A DNA stretch of 64,000 nt, from the NCBI RefSeq assembly GCF_003002815.1, contig NZ_PVTF01000001.1:372001-436000 (forward strand), given 5' to 3'. The first letter of the stretch is position 1, and every line of letters starts with the position of its first letter. A program made the position numbers and the translations under genes. This document shows positions 32,852 to 42,289 of this stretch, one piece after another. This DNA comes from Umezawaea tangerina. GTDB taxonomy: Bacteria; Actinomycetota; Actinomycetes; Mycobacteriales; Pseudonocardiaceae. A model generated the notes under the pieces. The model worked only from the letters and a program-made list of their open reading frames with translations. It was not told the origin of the DNA and searched no databases.

Positions 32852-35332
32852 TTGAGACCATCACTGCCCCGCGTCGGACTGGCGGTCACCGCCGCCACCG
32901 CCGTGACGCTGGCCGTGGCGCTGCCGGTGACCGCGAACGCCGTGCCGAGCCCGGACGCGCTCATCGCCGAGGTGTACGGCGGTGGGGGCAACTCCGGCGC
33001 GACGCTCACCCAGGACTTCGTCGAGCTGGCCAACAAGGGCACCGCGCCGGTCTCCCTGGACGGCTGGAGCGTGCAGTACCTGCCCGCGAGCGCCAGCGCG
33101 GCCAGCACGTGGCAGCTCACCCCGCTGGCGGGCTCGGTGGCCGCGGGCGGTCGCTACCTGGTCGGCGAGGCGAAGGGGACCGGCGGCACGGTCGAGCTGC
33201 CGACGACCGACGCCACCGGCACGATCGCCATGGCCGCGGGCGGTGGCACGGTCGCGCTCGTCTCCGGCACCACCGCGCTGACCTGCAAGACCGCCGCGGA
33301 CTGCGCCGCCGACACCCGCGTGAAGGACCTGGTCGGCTACGGCTCCGCGACCGTCGTCCGCGAGGGAGCGCCGACCGCCACGCCGGCCAACACGACCTCC
33401 GCGGCCCGCGGTGCCGCGCTGGCCGACACCGACGACAACGCCGCCGACTTCACCGTCGGCGCGCCCACGCCGGTCAACAGCAAGGGCCAGACGCCCGGTG
33501 GTGGCACCCCCGATCCCGACCCGGATCCGGACCCCGTGCCGGGTGACAAGCGGATCCACGACATCCAGGGCCCCGGCCGGGTGTCACCGCTGCTCGGCCA
33601 GCAGGTCGTGGGCGTGCCCGGCGTCGTGACCGGCACCCGCACGTCCGGCGACCGCGGGTTCTGGATCCAGGACGCGCAGGCCGACGCCGACCCGCGCACC
33701 AGCGAGGGCGTCTTCGTCTACACCAACGCCGTCCCGTTCACCGTCGTGCCGGGCGACTCCGTGCTGGTCAACGGCACCGTGGCCGAGTACCGGCCCGGTG
33801 GCGACACCGGCACCAACCAGACCCTGACCGAGATCGCCACGCCCACGAGGATCTCCGTCGTGTCGCAGGGCAACCCGGTCCCCGCTCCCGAGGTGATCAC
33901 CGCTACGTCGATCCCCGAGGCCTATGCCCCGGACGCCGGCGGCGCGACCATCGAGACCATCCCCCTGGAGCCGGCCAAGTACGCGCTCGACTTCCTGGAG
34001 TCCCGCGAGGGCCAGCTCGTCCAGGTCGACGACGTCCGCTTCACCGGTCCGACCAACGAGTTCGGCGAGGGCTGGATCACCACCAAGCCCCTGCAGAACC
34101 CGGCGGTCCGCGGCGGCACCGTGTACACCGGCTACGACCAGCCCAACAGCGGTCGGCTGAAGGTCAAGGCGGGCAGCGCGGCGCTGCCGACGGCCAACAC
34201 CGGCGACGTGCTCAAGGGTGCGACCGTGGGCGCGCTGGAGTACACGAACTTCGGCGGCTACACGCTGGCGACCACCTCGCTGGGCACCTACACCTCCGGT
34301 GGCATCAAGCCGGAGGTGACCGGCTCGCAGAAGCAGAGCGAGCTGTCGGTCGCCACCTACAACGTGGAGAACCTGGCCCCGACCAACCCGCAGGCCAAGT
34401 TCGACCGGCTCGCGGGCGCGGTCGTGACCAACCTGAAGAGCCCGGACGTCGTGGTGCTGGAGGAGATCCAGGACAACAACGGCGCCACCGACGACGGCAC
34501 GGTCGCGGCCGACGTGACGCTGGCGAAGTTCGTCGACGCCATCGCCGCGGCGGGCGGCCCGCGCTACCAGTCGCGGTCCATCAACCCCGGCAACAAGACC
34601 GACGGCGGTGAGCCGGGCGGCAACATCCGGGTCGCGTTCCTGTTCAACCCGGCGCGGGTGTCGTTCGTGGACAAGCCCGGCGGCGACACGACCACCCCGG
34701 TCGCGGTCGTGAAGGACAAGGGCCGGGCCGCGCTGTCGGTCTCGCCCGGTCGCGTCGACCCGGCGAACCCGGCGTGGGCGAGCAGCCGCAAGCCGCTCGC
34801 GGGCCAGTTCACCTTCCGCGGTCGCACCGTGTTCGTGGTCGCCAACCACTTCAACTCCAAGGGCGGCGACCAGGCGATGCACGGCCGCTTCCAGCCGCCC
34901 GCCCGCAGCTCCGAGGTGCAGCGGCAGCAGCAGGCCGCGGTGCTGCGCGCGTTCGTGGACCAGGTGCAGGCGATCGACAAGGGCGCGAACATCGTGCTCG
35001 CCGGTGACATCAACGACTACCAGTTCTCACCCGCGGTGCAGAAGCTGACCGCGGGCGGGGCCGTCGTGGACCTCATCGGCACCCTGCCGCCCGCTGAGCG
35101 CTACAGCTACGTGTTCGAGGGCAACGCCCAGGTGCTCGACCACATCTTCCTGAGCAAGAACGTCAAGCGCTTCGGCTACGACGTCGTCCACATCAACGCG
35201 GAGTTCGCCGACCAGGCGAGCGACCACGACCCGCAGGTGGTGAAGGTGCGGCCCAGCACGGGCAGCGCGCTCGCCGACGAGATCCTGTTCCTGGTCGAGG
35301 ACCTGCTGGAGCACCTCCAGCGCCAGGTCTGA
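32852..35332 (+). CDS. Secreted ExeM/NucH-type endonuclease with lamin-tail domain
   Basis: 826 residues from a TTG start with CGGAGG seven bases upstream. A signal peptide (~1-31) is followed by a lamin-tail domain (~33-145: IAEVYGGGGNSG, DFVELANKG, LDGWSVQY), a Pro/Asp hinge (~215-232: DPDPDPDP) and an OB-like region (~235-480). The C-terminal endonuclease/exonuclease/phosphatase domain (~495-805) shows VATYNVENL, VVLEEIQD, VANHFNSKG, LAGDINDY and SDHDPQV. These give the catalytic Asn, Glu, His, Asp-Asn and terminal Asp-His expected of DNase I-like nucleases. Extracellular DNA degradation is the likely role. A strong hairpin follows the stop. Confidence 0.88.
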   Translation: MRPSLPRVGLAVTAATAVTLAVALPVTANAVPSPDALIAEVYGGGGNSGATLTQDFVELANKGTAPVSLDGWSVQYLPASASAASTWQLTPLAGSVAAGGRYLVGEAKGTGGTVELPTTDATGTIAMAAGGGTVALVSGTTALTCKTAADCAADTRVKDLVGYGSATVVREGAPTATPANTTSAARGAALADTDDNAADFTVGAPTPVNSKGQTPGGGTPDPDPDPDPVPGDKRIHDIQGPGRVSPLLGQQVVGVPGVVTGTRTSGDRGFWIQDAQADADPRTSEGVFVYTNAVPFTVVPGDSVLVNGTVAEYRPGGDTGTNQTLTEIATPTRISVVSQGNPVPAPEVITATSIPEAYAPDAGGATIETIPLEPAKYALDFLESREGQLVQVDDVRFTGPTNEFGEGWITTKPLQNPAVRGGTVYTGYDQPNSGRLKVKAGSAALPTANTGDVLKGATVGALEYTNFGGYTLATTSLGTYTSGGIKPEVTGSQKQSELSVATYNVENLAPTNPQAKFDRLAGAVVTNLKSPDVVVLEEIQDNNGATDDGTVAADVTLAKFVDAIAAAGGPRYQSRSINPGNKTDGGEPGGNIRVAFLFNPARVSFVDKPGGDTTTPVAVVKDKGRAALSVSPGRVDPANPAWASSRKPLAGQFTFRGRTVFVVANHFNSKGGDQAMHGRFQPPARSSEVQRQQQAAVLRAFVDQVQAIDKGANIVLAGDINDYQFSPAVQKLTAGGAVVDLIGTLPPAERYSYVFEGNAQVLDHIFLSKNVKRFGYDVVHINAEFADQASDHDPQVVKVRPSTGSALADEILFLVEDLLEHLQRQV

Positions 35333-35341
35333 CGTTCCGGG

Positions 35342-35371
35342 GGACGGGGCCCGCTCCGGCGGGCCCCGTCC
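35342..35371. terminator. 13-bp hairpin between nuclease and GPP34 genes
   Basis: GGACGGGGCCCGC (35342-35354) pairs with 35359-35371 around TCCG; shared by two convergent genes. Confidence 0.75.
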
Positions 35372-35377
35372 GCGTCC

Positions 35378-36031
35378 TCAGGAGCCGCTGGAGCCCGAGG
35401 AGGACGCCACGACGACGGCGGCGGTGACGGCGGCCTGGATCGCCTGCACGGCCTTCTTCACGGCCACGCCCACCCAGTCGCCCTCGCTGATCTCCTTGGC
35501 GCGCGCCTTGAGCGCCTTCTTGTCGCCCTCCACGACCTTCGGCACCACGCCGATGGCGTGCAGGAGCGCGATCAACGTCCCGGCCCGCTCGCTCGGCTGC
35601 TGACCGCCCACGAGCGCCGCGGTCAGCTCCGCCCGCACGGAGTCCTCGTGCGCCGAGTCGACCGCGGGCCACGTCTTGCGCGGGAACAGCCCGAGCACCT
35701 TGTCCTTCTCCTGCTTGATGAGCCCGCGCCCGGTCAGCGCCTCCAGCACGGCCTCCCGCACGTGCTTGGTCAACGCCTCGACGGCCCGCTGCGGCTTCGC
35801 GGGGGCCTTCTCCGCCAACCGCGCCAGGCCCGCCTCCAGCACCGGCTCGTCGAGCGAGGCGGTGTCCATCACGTGCAGCTTCCCGCCGTCCTCCGCGACC
35901 CGTCCGGCGGCGACCAGGTCCACCAGCACCGCACCCGCGAGCGCGTGGTCGGTGGAGGTGCCGTCCGTGATCAGCTTGCCGGAGTCGTCGTCCAGCAGGA
36001 GCAGCAGCAGGTCCTCGGCGAGAGTAGGCAT
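35378..36031 (-). CDS. GPP34 (GOLPH3-like) family protein
   Basis: 217 residues from the ATG at 36031 (MPTLAEDLLLLLLDDDSGKL). The opening LAEDLLLLLLDD, the LAGAVLVDLVAAGR helix and the LIALLHAIGVVPKV segment are typical of bacterial GPP34 proteins, homologues of the eukaryotic PI4P-binding Golgi protein GOLPH3. They are abundant in actinomycetes; role unknown. The tail is Val/Ala- and Ser-rich. Confidence 0.82.
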   Translation of the reverse strand: MPTLAEDLLLLLLDDDSGKLITDGTSTDHALAGAVLVDLVAAGRVAEDGGKLHVMDTASLDEPVLEAGLARLAEKAPAKPQRAVEALTKHVREAVLEALTGRGLIKQEKDKVLGLFPRKTWPAVDSAHEDSVRAELTAALVGGQQPSERAGTLIALLHAIGVVPKVVEGDKKALKARAKEISEGDWVGVAVKKAVQAIQAAVTAAVVVASSSGSSGS

Positions 36032-36120
36032 GACCTCGACGCTAGCGCAGACCACGGCTTCCCGAACCCCGGATCGGCGAGTGCCGGACCCGCCCCCGCG
36101 GTCCCGGCCAGAATGCCCCG

Positions 36121-36789
36121 ATGACCGTGGAGTTCCCCGCCGTGTGGGCCGCCTCCGCCCTCGGCGAGCACCGCCCGTGCGAGGACACCTACGGGCGCTT
36201 CCCGTACAGCGGCGTCCCGTCGTTGGACCACCTGGCGTTCACCGGGGCGTTCGAGTGGTTCGGCGACCTCGGCGAGCCGGTGGACGACAAGTTCACGGCC
36301 GCGTTGCGCGAGGTCGAACGGGCCGCGGCGGCCGCGGGCGTCCCGCTGCCCGCCGACTTCCTGACCTACCAGAGCAGGTCGAGGATCCGCGTCGCGCTGG
36401 ACGGGGTGTCCTGCTGCTGGGGCGACCTCTCCGACCTCATGCCGAGCCCGTTCGAACCGGGCGCCCACCTCCTGCGCTTCCTGCGCGACCAGCAGGACTG
36501 CGTCATCTGGTACCTCTACCTGCGGCCCGGCCAGGACGCCTTCGTCGTGCACTCCCACGAGCTGGCCTACCACCTGGACCACCCGTTCGAGGACGACAGC
36601 TGGGAACCGCTGCCCGAGCTGTCCGCGGAGGAGCTGGCCGCCGAGGTGTCGTGGTGCGCGCCGTCGTTCGAGCAGTTCGCCTACCGCTTCTGGATCGAGA
36701 ACCGGCTGCACGAGGTGCTCACCGACGGCGGCCGCGACCTGGAGCCCGCCGAACGCGACTACCTGGACCGGTACCCGCCGCGCCGATGA
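36121..36789 (+). CDS. SUKH/SMI1-KNR4-like hypothetical protein
   Basis: 222 residues, cytosolic, rich in Trp, Asp and Glu. The stretch AGVPLPADFLTYQ resembles the start of SUKH (SMI1/KNR4) domains, often immunity proteins, and the end (FEQFAYRFWIENRLHE) is also reminiscent of that family. No toxin gene is adjacent. The family call is tentative. A hairpin lies just after the stop. Confidence 0.55.
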   Translation: MTVEFPAVWAASALGEHRPCEDTYGRFPYSGVPSLDHLAFTGAFEWFGDLGEPVDDKFTAALREVERAAAAAGVPLPADFLTYQSRSRIRVALDGVSCCWGDLSDLMPSPFEPGAHLLRFLRDQQDCVIWYLYLRPGQDAFVVHSHELAYHLDHPFEDDSWEPLPELSAEELAAEVSWCAPSFEQFAYRFWIENRLHEVLTDGGRDLEPAERDYLDRYPPRR

Positions 36790-36804
36790 CCCCCGAACGC
36801 AGCA

Positions 36805-36835
36805 ACGCCCCGGACGTGGAACACGTCCGGGGCGT
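36805..36835. terminator. 14-bp hairpin between the hypothetical gene and tRNA-Ser(GGA)
   Basis: ACGCCCCGGACGTG (36805-36818) pairs with 36822-36835 around GAA; it can terminate both the rightward gene and the leftward tRNA. Confidence 0.75.
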
Positions 36836-36842
36836 CGACCTG

Positions 36843-36927
36843 CGGAGGATACGGGATTTGAACCCGTGAGGGGGTTAACCCAACACGATTTCCAGTCGTG
36901 CGCACTAGGCCACTATGCGAATCCTCC
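36843..36927 (-). tRNA. tRNA-Ser (anticodon GGA)
   Basis: 85-nt class II tRNA on the minus strand with acceptor GGAGGAT/ATCCTCC, anticodon loop CTGGAAA, a long variable arm and T-arm GGGTTCAAATCCC. It reads UCC/UCU. Confidence 0.95.
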
Positions 36928-37001
36928 GTGGTCCAGCCTAGCGGACCCCCGTGGCCCGAACCAAAACGGGGTCGGGGCGGCGGGTGCGGATCACGACCGG
37001 T

Positions 37002-37108
37002 TACACTTGCGCCGGACCTCGTGCGGTACTCATCTCGCGAATCTCCCCAGGGCCGGAAGGCAGCAAGGATAAGCGGGCTCTGGTAGGTGCACGGGGTCCC
37101 CTTTTTTT
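37002..37108 (+). ncRNA. ffs: Small signal recognition particle RNA (4.5S type) with promoter -10
   Basis: The invariant apical domain is visible as CAGGGCCGGAAGGCAGCAAG (GGAA tetraloop) around 37049-37068. The RNA is closed by GGACCTCGTGC (37014-37024) pairing with GCACGGGGTCC (37089-37099) and ends in a T-run at 37102-37108. TACACT (37002-37007) is a likely -10 box. It lies directly upstream of dnaX, as in many actinobacteria. Confidence 0.88.
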
Positions 37109-37177
37109 GCCCTGGTCCGAGCCGGTCCGCTCCCAGTGCGTCCAGAGCTGTCGTACCCCACCGGTAGGGTCTCGCAC

Positions 37178-39214
37178 GTGGCGCTCGCCCTATACCGCAA
37201 GTACCGACCGGCCACCTTCGCCGAGGTGGTCGGGCAGGAGCACGTCACCGATCCGCTGCGCACGGCGCTCGGAGCGGGCCGGATCAACCACGCGTACCTG
37301 TTCTCCGGGCCGCGCGGCTGCGGCAAGACGTCCAGTGCCCGGATCCTGGCCCGCTCGCTGAACTGCGCGAAGGGCCCGACGCCCGACCCGTGCGGCGAGT
37401 GCAACTCGTGCGTCGGGCTGGCGCCGAACGGGTCCGGCACGGTCGACGTGGTGGAGCTCGACGCGGCCAGCCACGGTGGTGTGGACGACGCCCGCGAGCT
37501 GCGGGACAAGGCGTTCTACGCCCCGGCCGAGGCCAAGTACCGGGTGTTCATCGTCGACGAGGCGCACATGGTCACGACGCAGGGCTTCAACGCCCTGCTG
37601 AAGATCGTGGAGGAGCCGCCGGAGCACCTGATCTTCATCTTCGCGACCACCGAGCCGGACAAGGTGCTGCCGACCATCCGGTCGCGCACGCACCACTACC
37701 CGTTCCGGCTGATCCCGCCGGGCGCGATGCGCTCGCTGCTGGAGCGCAACTGCGCGGCCGAGGGCGTGACCGTGGCCCCGGCGGTGTTCCCGCTGGTCAT
37801 CCGCGCGGGCGGTGGTTCGGCGCGCGACACGCAGTCGGTGCTCGACCAGCTGCTGTCCGGCGCGGGTCCGGAGGGCGTGACCTACGAGGGCGCCATCGCG
37901 CTGCTCGGGGTCACCGACGTGGCCCTGATCGACGACGCGGTGGACGGGCTGGGCAACGGCGACGGCGCCGCGGTGTTCGGCACGATCGACCGGCTCGTCG
38001 AGGCGGGCCACGACCCGCGCCGCTTCGCCTCCGACCTGCTCGAACGGCTGCGCGACCTGGTGCTGCTGTGCGCGGTGCCCGACGCCGCGGACCGCGGGCT
38101 GGTGGCCGCGCCCGAGGACGAGCTGGTCCGGATGGTCGAGCAGGCCAAGAGGATCGGCCCGGCGACGCTGACCAGGTTCGCCGAGATCGTGCACACCGGC
38201 CTGGTGGACATGCGCGGCGCGACCGCGGCCCGGCTCGTGCTGGAACTGGTCTGCGCGCGGATGCTGCTGCCCGCGGCGAGCTCCACCGAGGCCGCCGTGC
38301 TGCAGCGCGTCGAGCAGTTGGAGAAGCGCGGACCGGCCCCGGCCGCCGCCGTGGCCCCGGCCGCCGTGGCCCCGGCCGCGTCGGCCCCGGCGCAGCAGGC
38401 GCCCGCGCAGGCCCCCCAGGCCGCGCCCCCGGCGCCCGCGAACGGCAAGCCCGCCTTCCAGCGCCCGTCCCAGCGCGCCGCCGAACCGGAGCCCGCCCCC
38501 GCGGAGCCGGTGGCCACGCGCCCCGCGGCGCCGACGAGGCCCGCGGTCGTGCCGCCGAGCCGTCCGGCCGCCGCCGCGCCGACCCCCGAACCCGCCGCGC
38601 CCGAGCCGGAGGCCCCGAGCGCGGGCCTCGACGTGGCCGCGGTCCGCCGCCGGTGGTCCGAGCTGGTCGCGGCCGTGCGGTCGATCAACACCGTCACGGC
38701 GGCGATGCTCGCCAACGCGATGGTGACGGACGTGGACGGCATGTCGGTCGTCATCTCGCACCCGTCGGCCCCGGTCGCGGGCAGGCTCACCGACGCCCGC
38801 GCGGTCGGTGCCCTCACCCAGGCGTTCGCCGCGGTCCTGAGCGGGTCGTGGCAGGTCACCGTCGTGCACGGCGACCCGGCGGCGGCCGGTCCCGCGCGCC
38901 CGGAGAAGACGAAGGCCGCCAGGCCCGCGCCGACGCGGCCGAGCCAGGCCGGCAAGGCGGCGGCCGTGCAGCCGCCGCAGCGCCAGTCGTCGGGCCGTCC
39001 GCCCGCCGACGACGTGCCGCCGCCTCCGGAGCCGCCGGACCTCGACGAACCCCCTCTGCCGCCGGAGCCGGTGGACGAGGAGGAGATGCTGGCCGAGGCG
39101 TCGCTGCCGACCGACCCCGATGCTCCGCGCCAGGACCCCGAGGCCGCTGTGCTGCAGCTCCTGGCCGATGAGCTGGGGGCGCGTCCCCTGAAGACGGAGC
39201 GCGCCAAGCGCTGA
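37178..39214 (+). CDS. dnaX: DNA polymerase III subunit gamma/tau
   Basis: 678 residues from the GTG at 37178 (MALALYRKYRPATFAEVVGQ). Clamp-loader AAA+ features: Walker A SGPRGCGKTS, a zinc-binding Cys cluster (NCAKGP, PCGECNSC), Walker B VFIVDEAHM, sensor 1 FATTEPDKVLPTIRSR and an SRC-like arginine. Domain III runs to ~370, then a long Ala/Pro linker (~380-490), a tau-specific domain (~495-580) and a Pro/Asp/Glu-rich tail. It loads the beta clamp and couples polymerases to helicase. I see no A-rich slippery site, so a separate gamma form is not indicated. Confidence 0.93.
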   Translation: MALALYRKYRPATFAEVVGQEHVTDPLRTALGAGRINHAYLFSGPRGCGKTSSARILARSLNCAKGPTPDPCGECNSCVGLAPNGSGTVDVVELDAASHGGVDDARELRDKAFYAPAEAKYRVFIVDEAHMVTTQGFNALLKIVEEPPEHLIFIFATTEPDKVLPTIRSRTHHYPFRLIPPGAMRSLLERNCAAEGVTVAPAVFPLVIRAGGGSARDTQSVLDQLLSGAGPEGVTYEGAIALLGVTDVALIDDAVDGLGNGDGAAVFGTIDRLVEAGHDPRRFASDLLERLRDLVLLCAVPDAADRGLVAAPEDELVRMVEQAKRIGPATLTRFAEIVHTGLVDMRGATAARLVLELVCARMLLPAASSTEAAVLQRVEQLEKRGPAPAAAVAPAAVAPAASAPAQQAPAQAPQAAPPAPANGKPAFQRPSQRAAEPEPAPAEPVATRPAAPTRPAVVPPSRPAAAAPTPEPAAPEPEAPSAGLDVAAVRRRWSELVAAVRSINTVTAAMLANAMVTDVDGMSVVISHPSAPVAGRLTDARAVGALTQAFAAVLSGSWQVTVVHGDPAAAGPARPEKTKAARPAPTRPSQAGKAAAVQPPQRQSSGRPPADDVPPPPEPPDLDEPPLPPEPVDEEEMLAEASLPTDPDAPRQDPEAAVLQLLADELGARPLKTERAKR

Positions 39215-39338
39215 GTACTACCCCGGTCTGAGGGGCGTACCGCGCTCGCGGTACGCCGAGGTGTCTGCGGCGGTACGACGATCTTGGGGCGTCATCGGAC
39301 GACTCTTGGGAAACCACAAGCGATCCCCAGGAGCAGCG

Positions 39339-40268
39339 ATGATCGAGGTAGCGAACCTCACCAAGCGGTACGGGGCCAAGACCGCGGTCGACGGGCTCAC
39401 CTTCACCGTCCGGCCCGGCACGGTGACCGGGTTCCTCGGTCCCAACGGCGCGGGCAAGTCGACGACCATGCGGATGCTCGTCGGCCTGGACACGCCGACG
39501 TCCGGCACGGCGAAGGTCAACGGCAAGGTCTACGCCGAGCACAGGGCGCCGCTGCGGGAGATCGGGGTCCTGCTGGAGGCCCGCGCGGTGCACCCCGGCC
39601 GCTCCGCCCGCGACCACCTGCTGGCCATCGGTGCCACGCACGGCATCACCGCCCAGCGGGTGGACGAGGTGCTGGAGCTGGTCGGCCTCACCGAGGTGGC
39701 CCGGCGCCGGGTCGGCAACTTCTCGCTCGGCATGGGCCAGCGGCTGGGCATCGCCGTGGCGCTGCTGGGCGACCCGCACACCGTCATGCTGGACGAGCCG
39801 GTCAACGGCCTCGACCCGGACGGCATCAAGTGGATCCGCACCCTCCTCAAGGGGCTGGCCGCCGAGGGCCGCACGGTCTTCATCTCCTCGCACCTGATGA
39901 GCGAGATGGCGCTGACCGCCGAGCACCTGATCGTCGTCGGCCGCGGCAGGCTCATCGCCGACGTGTCGGTCGCCGACCTCATCGCCTCCGCCACCCGCGG
40001 CGTGCACGTCCTGAGCCCGCGCTCGACCGACCTGGTCCGCCTGCTCAACGGCGACGGCGTGAAGATCAGCTCGGTCGGCGGCGGCGTGCTCGACGTGGTC
40101 GGCCTGTCCACCGAGGACATCGCCCTGCGCGCCCTGGCCGCCGGGATCCCGATCTACGAGCTCACCCCCCAGCGCGCGTCGCTGGAGGAGGCCTACATGG
40201 AGTTGACCGAGGAGTCCGTCGAGTACCACGGCGGCACCACCACCACGTCGTTCGGAAAGGCAGCCTGA
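39339..40268 (+). CDS. ABC transporter ATP-binding protein (DrrA/BcrA-like exporter)
   Basis: 309 residues from the ATG at 39339. Walker A GPNGAGKST, signature FSLGMGQR (variant of LSGGQ), Walker B HTVMLDEPVNGLDP and a switch His in SSHLMSE. The FSLGMGQR/EPVNGLDP pattern is typical of bacitracin- or lantibiotic-type exporter ATPases. Its stop overlaps the start of the permease gene (TGATG), so the two form one transporter. The two-component genes directly downstream suggest antibiotic or cell-envelope stress sensing. Confidence 0.87.
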   Translation: MIEVANLTKRYGAKTAVDGLTFTVRPGTVTGFLGPNGAGKSTTMRMLVGLDTPTSGTAKVNGKVYAEHRAPLREIGVLLEARAVHPGRSARDHLLAIGATHGITAQRVDEVLELVGLTEVARRRVGNFSLGMGQRLGIAVALLGDPHTVMLDEPVNGLDPDGIKWIRTLLKGLAAEGRTVFISSHLMSEMALTAEHLIVVGRGRLIADVSVADLIASATRGVHVLSPRSTDLVRLLNGDGVKISSVGGGVLDVVGLSTEDIALRALAAGIPIYELTPQRASLEEAYMELTEESVEYHGGTTTTSFGKAA

Positions 40269-41104
40269 TGAGCACCACGACGATGGAACGACCGGTGGCC
40301 AGGACGGCCGTCGACGAGCCCGAACCGCGCCTGCGCTTCACCGGGGTGCTGCGCAGCGAGTGGGTGAAGCTGCGCAGCGTCCGGTCCAGCGCCATGACGC
40401 TGCTGGGTGCCGCGGTCGCCATGCTCAGCGCTGGCCTGGTCTTCGCCTCCACGCGGACCAGCGGCGGCAACGGGCCCGGTCCGCGGGACCTGGTCGACCC
40501 CACGGCGATCTCGTTGGCGGGCGTCAACATCGCGCAGCTGATCATCGGCGTGCTGGGCGTGATGATCGTGTCCAGCGAGTACTCGACCGGCATGATCCGG
40601 TCCACGCTGACCGGCGTTCCCTCCCGGCTGCCGGTGCTCGCCGCCAAGGTCTCCGTCGTCATCGGCACGGTCTTCCCGGCCATGCTGCTGACCGCGCTGA
40701 CCGCGTTCCTCGGCGGCCAGGCGATCATGGGCGGCGCCGACCTGCCGACCGCGGCGCTGGGCGACCCCGGTGTGCTCAAGGCGGTCATCGGCTCCGCCGC
40801 CGCGCTGACCGGCATCGCCGTGATCGGCGTCGCGCTCGGGTCGATCCTGCGCAGCACCGCGGGAGCCCTCTCCACGCTGTTCGGCCTCGTGTTCCTGGCG
40901 CCCGGCCTCGGCCAGCTGCTGCTGCCGACCTCGTGGCGCGACGACGTGCTGAAGTTCCTGCCCTCCAACGCGGGCGGTTCGTTCACCAGCGTCGTGCCCC
41001 CGGCCGACGGCCTGGGCACCACGGCGGGCGTGCTGGTCTTCGCCGCCTGGGTGGTCGTGCCGCTGATCGCCGCCGCCGTGCTGCTGCGCGGCCGTGACGC
41101 GTGA
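40268..41104 (+). CDS. ABC transporter permease
   Basis: 278 residues with about six hydrophobic segments after an Arg/Glu-rich N-terminal ~35 residues. RSEWVKLRSVRS is the amphipathic lead-in common to ABC-2 exporters. It is translationally coupled to the ATPase upstream. Substrate unknown; peptide or antibiotic export is inferred from the family. Confidence 0.82.
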   Translation: MSTTTMERPVARTAVDEPEPRLRFTGVLRSEWVKLRSVRSSAMTLLGAAVAMLSAGLVFASTRTSGGNGPGPRDLVDPTAISLAGVNIAQLIIGVLGVMIVSSEYSTGMIRSTLTGVPSRLPVLAAKVSVVIGTVFPAMLLTALTAFLGGQAIMGGADLPTAALGDPGVLKAVIGSAAALTGIAVIGVALGSILRSTAGALSTLFGLVFLAPGLGQLLLPTSWRDDVLKFLPSNAGGSFTSVVPPADGLGTTAGVLVFAAWVVVPLIAAAVLLRGRDA

Positions 41105-41122
41105 CCGGCCTAGGGTGACGGG

Positions 41123-42289
41123 GTGTCCACGGTGAAGAGGTTCCGCGCGACGACGCGGAGGCACCCGACCGCCGTGGACGCCGTCGGTGCCGCGTTCCTC
41201 TACTTCGTCGCCGCCGCCCCGCACGGCCCCGGCTCGGTGCCGGTGTTCCGGTCGCCCGCGGTCCTCGCGCTGCTGGGACTGGGGTTCGCGGCGCTGGTGG
41301 TCCGCCGCAGGTGGCCGTTGGCGACGCTGGCCGTCGCCACGGCGGTGGTCGTGCCCGCGGTCGCGGTGGGCGCCCAGATCGAGCCGTTCCTGATCCCGGT
41401 CGTGGTCGCCACCTACACGGTCGCGGTCCGCACCGACCGGTGGACGGCGCTGCGGTCCGCGGTGCCCACGGCCCTGTTCCTGGTCCTGGTGGTCGTCCTG
41501 CTGACACCCACCCCCGGCTTCACGCTGGAGAGCTTCGCCCGGTTCGCCTGGATCGGCATGGCGGCGGCGATCGGCGACGCGGTCCGCAGCCGCCGGGCGA
41601 ACATCGCGGCCATCGAGGAGCGCGCGGTGCGGGCCGAGCGGACCCGCGAGGAGGAGGCCCGCCGCCGGGTCGCCGAGGAGCGGCTGCACATCGCCCGCGA
41701 GCTGCACGACGTGGTCGCGCACCACATCGCGGTGATCAACGTGCAGGCCGGGGTGGCGGGCCACCTGATCACCTCGCAGCCCGAGGCCGCCGCCGAGGCG
41801 CTGGCCCACGTCCGCCGGTCCAGCCGGGCCGTGCTGGACGAGCTGGGCGGCCTGCTCGGCGTGCTGCGCAGGCCGGAGGAGTCGAACACGCCCACCGAGC
41901 CCGCCCCCGGCGTGGCGCAGCTGGAGTCGCTGGTCGGCTCGTTCCGCGCCTCCGGCCTCGACCTGCGCTCGACGTTGTCCGGCGAGGTCCGCGACCTGCC
42001 CGCCACGGTCGACCTGGTCGCCTACCGGGTCGTGCAGGAGGCGCTGACCAACGCCCACCGGTACGGCACCGGCTCGGCGCGCCTCTCGGTGTCCTACACG
42101 GAGTCCGAGATCATCCTGGAGATCACCAACGCGGTCGGTGAGGCCCGCGAGGGCGGCACCGGCCTCGGCCTCGTCGGCATGGGGGAGCGGGCGGGCGCGG
42201 TCGGCGGCACCATCCAGGCGGGCCCCGACGGCGGCGACCGCTTCCGCGTCCTGGCGACCCTGCCACTGCACCTCGGGAAGAAGCCATGA
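41123..42289 (+). CDS. Sensor histidine kinase (NarL-type partner, HisKA_3)
   Basis: 388 residues. About five membrane segments occupy residues 20-150 with almost no extracellular loop, typical of intramembrane-sensing kinases. The dimerisation domain has the phospho-acceptor His195 in ARELHDVVAHH, and the HATPase_c domain ends with GTGLGLVGMGERAGAVGG. It overlaps the response regulator gene by four bases and follows the ABC exporter by 18 nt, so all four genes probably act as one sensing and export module. Confidence 0.9.
   Translation: MSTVKRFRATTRRHPTAVDAVGAAFLYFVAAAPHGPGSVPVFRSPAVLALLGLGFAALVVRRRWPLATLAVATAVVVPAVAVGAQIEPFLIPVVVATYTVAVRTDRWTALRSAVPTALFLVLVVVLLTPTPGFTLESFARFAWIGMAAAIGDAVRSRRANIAAIEERAVRAERTREEEARRRVAEERLHIARELHDVVAHHIAVINVQAGVAGHLITSQPEAAAEALAHVRRSSRAVLDELGGLLGVLRRPEESNTPTEPAPGVAQLESLVGSFRASGLDLRSTLSGEVRDLPATVDLVAYRVVQEALTNAHRYGTGSARLSVSYTESEIILEITNAVGEAREGGTGLGLVGMGERAGAVGGTIQAGPDGGDRFRVLATLPLHLGKKP

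Noticed and set aside
37178-39214. Programmed frameshift in dnaX giving a gamma form
   Set aside because: No A-rich slippery sequence or suitable context seen in the GC-rich linker.
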